From Priapulus caudatus (taxonomy: Eukaryota; Priapulida; Priapulimorpha; Priapulimorphida; Priapulidae), in the NCBI RefSeq assembly GCF_000485595.1, contig NW_014577610.1, positions 41,579 to 76,855 on the forward strand: DNA of 35,277 bases. Reading direction: 5' to 3'. The position numbers and the translations under genes were made by a program. Shown here in pieces: positions 14,301 through 24,100 of the stretch. The notes beneath the pieces were generated by a model, which did no database searches, was not told the origin of the DNA, and worked only from the letters and a program-made list of their open reading frames with translations. Positions within the stretch are counted from its first letter, which is position 1; every line of letters starts with the position of its first letter.

Positions 14301-17300
14301 GGTGTACTGGGCTTGCTTATACATGCACATGTGTAGCTCTCACTATGTATAATGCATACACAATCTTTTTACCAGTTGCCAATTTGGCAACAGCACATCT
14401 GTCGCCCCTAAATCATACCATACCTGTATGTCAAACGTTGTATTCACGGTAATTTTGATAAGTGATTAGACTGTATAAAATTATTTGTGGCCAAATTTCT
14501 CATTCAAATCTAACTTTACTAAAACAAGCTGACTTTGTTCGCTTTGGGCATCTCTGCAATCAAGGTCAAGTTCTAGCGTAAACATACGTTAGTGGTCGCA
14601 GCGAATAGTAAATTATGCGTAGCTTTATCGTAGAATTACAATCGCACATTCACATGATTTGCATGAAGTGTCACATGATTTGCGAATGTATCAATTCGCG
14701 AAGTGCGAACACCAAGTGCAAGCACCATGCTACTTGTCACAGTGACATTTCAGAGCCACTGAAGAAATGACATGTAAACAGCGGGAGAATTAAAACAGGG
14801 GAGAGAAACGAAAGACAGCGTCGCGAATCGCTTCCCGTTTCCAGTTTGCCGCACGCGCGAACCGGTCCCCCGTCGTTCGGGCCCTCGCGCATAAACGTCC
14901 CCTTTTTGTTCTGTCGGCAGCTGCAGCTGGAGGAGAGTTTCTTTCACAACCACCCGCCATCGACGAAGCAGTGCGTGGACTTTGCGGCCGAACGCGTCGC
15001 TTCGTGCGTCCTCAAGCACCTGCGTCGTCACGTGCTGCCATCTGCGCGGGCCGCCGCGCTGGCGGAGGTGCGCGCCGTCGTCGCGCGGCATGGCCACGAC
15101 AACCCGGTGAGTGTGCGAGTCTCCGCCGTGGAATCTCGCCCCCGCGCATCCACCCTGAACCCCAATTGGATACCATTGCTTTTGCGGTCGAGCCCGTGTT
15201 GTGCGCGTCTTTCGCGCGTGCCTGGTCGTCGACTTTGCGGCACTTCGTTGCTCGGCAGCGTTTTCAGAATGTCCCCGTGACGGTACTGATTGGGCGAAGC
15301 TACCTGTCAGTCACTCCAAGCAGATGGGACAGTTCGGAAGTGTCACGCTGTTTCCATGTGGATAAAGACGTTCTCTTGCGCAGAGTGTCGCAGTGTGCGT
15401 GAACGCTTAACAGCATTGTAGATGGTGGTGCCTGGTTTGAGTTAATTGACAAGACCACCTATGGTTTCAGGGTTTCTTCTGAGGGAAAATTAGACAAAGG
15501 AGGTAATGGCCAGTTTGGGAAAACACGCGCATGATGGATTCAAAGGCGTGCCGTAGGAGTGTAGACCCCGCGTTACATGACTCAATAAACGCGCATGGCA
15601 ATCTAAATATGCCAGAAGCACGTGGTGATCTACTCATTTTTGGGTTAACACTATTTTGACAACGGCGGGTAAATACAGGAACATTTTCACAACGGCGATA
15701 TTAAATTTGACAACGGCGGTTCGCCTGGGTTTGCCGCAGACATCTTGTGACTTAACGCGATGTGAATTGTTCATTTCAGGAAGCATCAGCGAAAGAGGTT
15801 CAGGCCGCTGCCCAAACGTACAAGACAGAGGTGGATCTGCGTGCCGCCCAGACTTCTAAAACGTATGCACCGGCCATCGGCACACGTGTCGAGAATAATT
15901 TCTAAATTACGCTCGCGAGACGTTGTTCACGTTTACGTGGTTCGGCTGTATTTGCATGCTGTGACGTCGTGTTGGTCTTCCCTAATCGTAAGCCAAAATA
16001 ACGTCAAAAGAGCATGAAACTATTCGGAAAATTTCTTGGTAACCGTATTGAAACCAGAATGCATCTCGTACCACCACCTGGTTGCGTTTGCAGAGTCATC
16101 TCAACCCACGTATAATCACTACTCGTAAGCAAGACGACACTCTATCAAATCATCACGTCGGCGAGTGGATTTCCATTCACACGAGAATTTCCGTTCGCGG
16201 AATGCATCGACGTGCGCGCAATTAGAGACCGCCCTGGCTTCTGGCTGCGCGGGCCACCCCGTTATATCATTACCGATCACATTAATCACCATGGTTACAG
16301 CATCTATGCAATCAGTGCAAATGACTGCGTCATTGTTCACGTGTGCGTTACGCATCTCTCTCCGCAGGCAATGTCGGGAGAGGCTCGGCGTCGTATTCGC
16401 GGCCCTGTTGTCAGAGGAGACGCACGATCAGGTGATGGCTGCGTGCGTGGAGATCGCTTGCAGGCTAGCTGACGAGAAGGTGGCACACTGGATGAGGACC
16501 AACCTAGGCTTCAGTGAGTAGTAACACAGCGGTGATCCTAATCGGTGCTGCGGCCGCTCTCACAGGGCTGACCGCTGTGTTCTGTAGCTCCTTTCTGTAG
16601 GCGACCGATTCGAATCGTACCCCCCCCCCCCGTCATATATTTTCGTGTGTTGTCCGACGCATCGGTCGTTTTCCAAGCGAACTCGCTGTTTGATGCTATT
16701 CCTGAGATCCACGCGTTTATCGCGTAGGGGGGTCGAGCGATTGAACGTCGGCTAAGGCTTCAGGGCACGGTCGACGCTGTCGTCAGAGCGTGAATGTTCA
16801 TTTTCCTCCTTTTACAATGGTCCGGACTCGCCCTCGGTATTCGTACGTGACTCGTGCGAATACGCCGCGAAATTAGGACCGCGGAAGCTCGAAATCATCG
16901 CGTCGAGTGCCGAATCTTGCCGAGCGTGAATTTGCAGCGTGGAGTAGAGACCGTGCTGTCACAGGTGTGTGAGGACCTACACCCTGTGGCTCAATTTTCC
17001 CGCTCCCCTCGGAAAGGGGGGTGCGTCAATTTCATCTGACTATCGAATTATAGCCTCCTATTAGGGTGCCACTCTGATGACGTGCGACCATGGTTCACTT
17101 ATCTACAGAGACATTAAATAGAGCCTCGATCTTGATTCATTCATCTTGATTCGCGCGCGCGCGCGCATGCACACGCACACACACACACACACACCTAAGA
17201 CTTTTCGGCCAAGCTGCCATTTGCCGAGCGTGAATTTGCAGCATGGAGTAGAGACCATGCTGTCACAGGTGTGTGAGGACCTACACCCTGTGGCTCAATT

Positions 17301-20300
17301 TCCCGCTCCCTTCCTCTACTCTCGCCGGCAGTTACGCTGGCTGACTCACTGTTGTATTCGGTTGCAGTACGATCGGGAAAGGTGTGTGCGTCGATTTCAT
17401 CTGACTATCGAATTATAGCCTTCTATTAGGGTGCCACTCTGATGACGTGCGACCATGGTTCACTTATCTACAGAGACATTAAATAGAGCCTCAATCTTGA
17501 TTCATGCACGCACACGCACGCACACGCACGCACGCACGCACGCACGCACACACACACCTGAGACTTCGGGGTGTAAGCTGCCATTTGCCTCTGGAAATCC
17601 CGGGTATATATATATTCATAGGTTCAACATCCACTCTGCATGAATCAAGATAGTTTGATGTGTTTAAACTTTACTCTTTACGAAATTTTTTTATTCGGAA
17701 ATACTCAGATCTCAACTAACTCGTTCTTAGCGCATGCAAACTAAGTGCATTCACATGAAGTCACATGATCTCGATGTGCACTTCCAAATATATATCTTCA
17801 CACCTATCAACATGCACTGTTATTGACGCTCTCATGGCTGCGAAATGTTACGTATCGAAATGAGCCAATAGCTAATCGCATTGGCTCTTTTGACGTGTGT
17901 CATACATTTTGCTTTTGATAGTTCTACTGGCTTCTTTGCTTATTAGCTTGGTGAAACAGATGTTTAAAATGGGGGAGGAGGAGCAGATGTTTAAGGAGGA
18001 GGATGAGGTAGAACATATGTTTAAGTAGGAGGCGGAGGAGGAGGAGGAGGAGTTTGAATTTGACGGTCTTTTTTTAATCAATAGAGAATCAAGAAGATAG
18101 AGATTTGAATCAAATCAACGAAATCCCATTTTACGACAATGAAGCGTACTTAACACGCTATGCCACCGTTTTTAGTTATAAATTGGTGCCAAGTAACTAT
18201 AAACCGATTAATATTATTAATTATAATAAACATTTACATGACGTTGGGGTGGTTATGACGTCTGTCAGATCTACTCTGAGAGTCACGCTTTGCGATCTGT
18301 TTTGTTATGCTGACTAGTTGAATTCGGATAGAATATGCAAAATGATTCATGATCAATAGCAGTAGTGCATAGTGCAGAGTGATAGTTACTTCACAAACTG
18401 TGAATCATTAAGCAACCACTGCTATATATGCGATAGCATTCACTGGCTACTTTGGATTTTGAATAAGACTTAACTTAACGTCTGGTTGTTTCCCTTCCCC
18501 CCATTTTAATCCATGTGCTCATCACTTTAGTGCCCTGTCACGTATCCTTTCATCCTTTCCATCCGTGTTGGGTAAACAGATGTTCAGTTTCAGTTTGGTT
18601 CGGCAGCTGTTGCAGGGTGAGATAGGCCGATTAGTTTTCCGTGTAGCTCTATAATCGCATTTCAGATTGCGCTCGTTCGTCCGCCAAGCTCTCCGTAGCA
18701 TTGTCTCGTGATCGCATATATCTCTATCAGGAGCTCTATATATATACTGTTTGTGGGTCAGCCTTTCTAAGTCGGTCGTCGGGGGAAGCTTACTGGAAAT
18801 GTTACGGGAATCCGGTTTCTTAGTGTGGTTGGATTATGCACGCAATCTGAATCGCTCACAATGACGGGAAACAGCATTAATGTGTGGGCGAAGAACATTT
18901 TCAATCGAGCAAGCGCATCCGTTCTTTGTTTCACCTGACATTTAGAATTTCTAACGGGGAGGGGGGGTGCAGACAAATGTAAATTACTACGTACATGGTC
19001 GGTGACGAATTGCCTGCCACCGGTCAACTCCCCAGAATGCAAACCGCCCATAGTTTCGCCCCCAGCCGCAATGAGTTACGCCCCCTGATCAAGGTAGCGT
19101 GTTTGCTCTGGTGATCGTGATGGTTTAGTAGCAACAGGGGTATACTAGTTCGTGATCTCAAGTCATAATATTCTAACAGTAATGGTAGTATAATAGTAGT
19201 AAAGTTTGGCTGGAGGTTACATAGGGTTTACCAGTGAATTTATCAATTGCCTACTCTGACAATAGCAGTAGCTCTATACTGAGCCCTATGATATTTACAT
19301 CACTATGCGGAGAATGTAGTGAAAAAACACTCATGGAACTCGATCAGTACAAGTACAACAGTACAACTGTGTAAAAGTTAACTCCCTTTCCCTGAGAAAA
19401 AAATGAAAAAAATCCTAGTAATTACCTGCTTGTGTTCGTACATTGTTCACGCCCTGAATGAGCTTTTTATCGTGCTGCATATTTGTTGTAGTCGTTTGAC
19501 TTCAATTGTGCCTTGGCAGTACTTGTGTTGCTGTGCTTTCACAGCACAGCTAAAATGGAATCATTAATTGCCCAGTATAGCTACTCTCTGTTAATGCATT
19601 TATAAGGTTGTTAGTAAATGCATTTTTGCCCCCTAAATATTTTTCGAAAATTCTTGGTCCGGTCTGTCCAGTAGTGGACTGTGGAATAGCTTTATCCTGA
19701 TCGTCCATATTCAAGCAATAGATCTGATCCTGACGCAGAGGTGGTTTCAACTCCAGTTCCGTCTCCAGATAAAGATCCTGTCTTCCCTGATCCAGATAAA
19801 ATTTGATCAGGCTTGAGAAACAACTTTGTTGATGGTGATCGAAAGAAATTTGTGATGATCAAAGAAAATCGTAGAGGATCAATAGTTGTAACTGGAATCC
19901 TCAGGGTCCATTCCCGTTTCTCAACCCTGATCAAATTTTATCCGGATCAGAATTTTGATGAGACTCTGGATCCTAGCAGTTACCCATTACCCGCTGTGCG
20001 TCGTTAACGCACCGAACCCGGCGAATATTCTACGAGCGCGTAATTCTGCGAGCGTGTAATTTTGCGCTCCTCCCCTCCCTCCGTCCCGCCCGCTAAGAAA
20101 ATCTTCCCATCCTATGGGTTTTGGGCAATCGTCCATCGTCCGTCGACCACTGTGCGCATTGTCCCAGTTTTGTGCAGTGTACCCCATGCACTGACCGGTG
20201 ACCACTGACTGTTTACCACTGACCTCTGACCACTGACTGCTGACCTCTGACCTCTTGACTGTTGACCACTGACCTCTGACCACTGACTTCTGACCGCTAA

Positions 20301-21089
20301 CCACTGACCTCTGGCCCCACTCACTGTTGACCTTTGATCTTTGACCAGAGACTGTTGACCTATGACCATTAACCTCTGACCACTGCCTGCTGACCTCTGA
20401 CTGCTGACCACTGACCTCTGACCACTGACCACTGACCTCTGACGACTGACTTCTGACCGCTAACCACTGATCTCTGACCACTTCTTACCGTTGATCACTG
20501 ACCTCCGACCGCTGACCGTTTCAGATGTGCTGCTGACCGAGCTGAAGAGTGAGCTGCAGAAGCTGATGAGGACGCACGTCACCGCGGACGACCCACACCG
20601 TGCCCGCCCTGCGCCTCCGCAGCAGCAACACCAGCAGCAGCAGCAGCAGCAACAGCAGCAACACCATCAGCAGCAGCAGCAGCAGCAGCCACAGCAGCGG
20701 CAGCAGCAGCAGCAGCAACACCAGCAGCCGCCACAGCAGCAGCAGCCGCAGCAGCAGCAGCAGCAGCCACAGCAGCAGCAGCCGCAGCAGCAGCAGCAAC
20801 ACCAGCAGCAGCCACAGCAGCAGCAACACCAGCAGCAACAGCAACATCAGCAGCAGCAACAGCAGCGGCAGCCGCTCGACCCGGGCCGCGCAGTCGCCAC
20901 CGCTGAGCAGCCGTCGGATGTCATATCGCGGCTCAGGGTGAGTAGGCGTTGCAAGCACGAGTTCATAGCAGGGGCTCTCCCCCTGTGCGTGCACTGCCAC
21001 TGGTATTGCGTTCCACAGCTACCTAGGGTCGTTGCACTGCAGCCGTGTTTTTTGCACCGGAGATAATTGAACAGTCTCTCTCTCTCTCG

Positions 21090-21162
<73 letters not shown>

Positions 21163-24100
21163 TCTCTCACTCGCTCTCTCTCCCTCTCTCTCTCTCACTC
21201 GCTCTCTCTTTCTCTCACTTGCTCGCACTCCCTCCCCCCTCTCTCTCTCTCTCTCTTTCTCTCTCTCACTCGCTCGCTCTCTCTTTCTCTCTCTCCCTCT
21301 CTCTCACTTGCTCGCTCTCCCTCTTTCTCTCTCTCGCTCGCTCGCTTTCTCCTCTCTCTCTCTCCCTCTTTCTCCTTCTCTCTCCCTCTCTCTCTCTCCC
21401 TCTTTCTCCTTCCCCTTCTCTCTCTCTCTCCCCCTCTCTCTCATGCGTGCACGCTGCATGCACTGATGCTTCTCTCTTCGCGTGCGCACAGCAGTTCAAT
21501 GTTGTATATGTATAAATATCTGCGTGATGGCAGGAAAATTTCCCGATTTAGCAAAAACGCGTTTGTGTTGCGGTGATTCGCGCCTCATAGGGTGCACTGC
21601 TCCGTAATGCTGCCGAATTTCATTGATTGGATAGTCTTTTATGTCTGTGGTAGTCGAAGAAATGGGGGAGGGGTCATTGTTTGCTAGTTAGTTTCTCTGT
21701 GAAACAGTGTGATTCTGTAAGCGTTGATGTGTTTTTTTCGGTTATAAAGTAGAGAGAGAAAAAAGCGAAAAATCACCTTAATGCTATGAAGCTTGTAAGC
21801 TGATAATATATTTCTTATTTTTTACAGGCAGTTATGCGAGAGCTATTAGTGGAGGGAAAGACACAAGATGTCCCTTATCTTGTAAAGTTGCTCAATGCAA
21901 GCCAGACTGTGATGACAGAAAAACAGGTGGATAAATATGGGAACCGATCTATAGTCCTACGGGTCGTTGGTCTTACGGTTATTAGTAAGAGGGGTAGAGT
22001 GAATGCCCAAATTGTTTAAAAATTAAATTTTAAATTTAAATTTTTTTAAATTAAAATTTTTAATTGTATCTGTTTAAATTTTTATCATGCAGCGTATGGT
22101 GGTACGCATGCTCGTCAGAGAAAACGTAGAAAAAGGGTCGGATTTTGACCCTGTAGCGTCGTCTTTAGAAAAAGGAGTACTTTTTCCAGGTTAACCTTCG
22201 ATGTTTAGGGTCACGTTTTCGCCCGGTTTTCGTCATTTGATTTGCCTTTTTCATTCCTCATTTACATTCTCGAAAGGATATGCCGGGTTTTCTTTATCTC
22301 AACGTCAGACTCTGATGGGCTGTAAAGTTGAGTATGCGCAGTATATGTGGCCTTTCACTATGATTGAAGTATGCACCAGGCAGGAGTGGAAGAGGAGGAA
22401 GAAAATTTTTTTTAAACTATTTCAGTGTCATTCACCCTCGAGACCTTCTCACAAAATTTCATTCACCCTGGTCCCACGACAAAATTTCCTTATGTTTTTG
22501 GTCTAGTTTCATTCACCTCAAAATAATTTCATTCACCTTTGGGTGAACCTACCAGGTTCCTTGGCGGACTACACAGGCAGTTCTGCTGTGTAAATACACT
22601 GTGTATATTTTTATTGTTAGTATTCATTTATTATAAGTTTAATGTGCATCAGCGTATTATTTGTATCGTGCACCGTAGGACACGTTGGTCCTACGGGTCG
22701 TTGGTCGTGGGTAACTTAAAATTTAAAAAAATTAAATTTAAAAAAATGCATTAAAATTAAATTTTAAAACAATTAATCAAAAATTAAATTAATTTTTTTT
22801 AAATTAAAATTGAATTGTAAAAAATGAATAAAAAATGAACAAACAATAAAAGAAAAAAATTACGTGTGTCTGCGTGCACCGTAGGACCAACGACCCGTAG
22901 GACCAACAACCCGTAGGACCAGCGACCCGTAGGACCAGCGACCCGTAGGACCGTAGGACTAAAGAACTGTAATCGATAAATATAACTGTATTAAATGAAG
23001 GTGTCCAGTTCCCACCGTATATTCCCCGCCCCCTGCGCCCGTGCCGTATTTCACACCATTACAGCAAACCTGGCTGAAATCGAACCTTTTCTGAAATTTT
23101 CAGTGGCGCTGGAGGTTCGTAAACGATCAGAGCTAGCATGCTCAACGTTGTGATACTAGACAAAGTATCGCATGATGCATTCAGGGTATATGCCTAGGTT
23201 AGCTCAGCGTCTTGTCCTCACTATTAAAATTGTTGGATCACGGAAACAATTGTCTTTTAGCATGTGTAATCACCATGTACTGCACACTATGCATATCCCA
23301 CTATCCACTCACGTCAACATGGTACCTTCAGTGTATTCAATCCAGTATAGAATTGTTCTGATTTCATTCGTAAAACAAAGAACATTGGTGTTAGTGAGTT
23401 AATTTGTTACAGCTCTCCTGCATTATAGCTATTAGATTATCCAGATGGTTGCTATTTTATCTTTATACACTGACTGTATTATAGCTCAATTATTTGGATG
23501 GTCGCTACCTTACCTTGACTACTTACTACAATTGACAGTTATATAGTAATCCAAGGTCTGAAAATACCGATGTTTCTAATTTGATGCTGTAGCTACCTCA
23601 TATTGCCTGGGGGCATAGCCATATGCAGTTTGTGTTCTTGGCAGTTGACCGTGCGTAGATGAAAGCATTCTCGTAGCCTCTCCCCCTCTAATATTAATCA
23701 TACCAATAGCTTATAATACCTCTTGGTATATTAAGCTAAGAATAAGAGGTATTATTAGCTCTTGATTTTACCCCTGTTCAATTGTCCAGCTGTGCTCATC
23801 TATCTAGTAACATGCTCACGTTGTCATCGTAAATCATCAATAGCACCAGAATAGGGGGGCTGTTCTAGTTTTCACGATGAATGAAGGAAGTGATATACAT
23901 GTCTACGACTACATGTCTAGGACATGGAATTCATGGTAGCGCTATGTATTTTATTTATGATTTACGATCAGTCTTGCAGTTTACGCAATTAAGCGTGGGA
24001 TTGCAAGCACATGTTTTGTCATAAATGCTATAATACCAAAGTTTAGCATTAAATCTAGTTCATTATTGGGGTAAAAAGTTTTTCGCTCTTGTGTGACATG

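Noticed and set aside
18767-19051. Minus-strand 94-codon open frame in intron 20
   Set aside because: No recognisable domain and no supporting splice or start context.
20521-21000. Poly-leucine/poly-alanine/poly-serine open frames over the CAG repeat
   Set aside because: Frame shadows of the CAG tract; the Q frame is the one fixed by flanking codanin homology.
22093-22189. Exon-like segment with acceptor atgcag and donor ccag|gttaac ([15 protein letters not shown])
   Set aside because: 97 nt would break the frame between exons 22 and 23, which join well directly, and it lies inside a transposon-like repeat.
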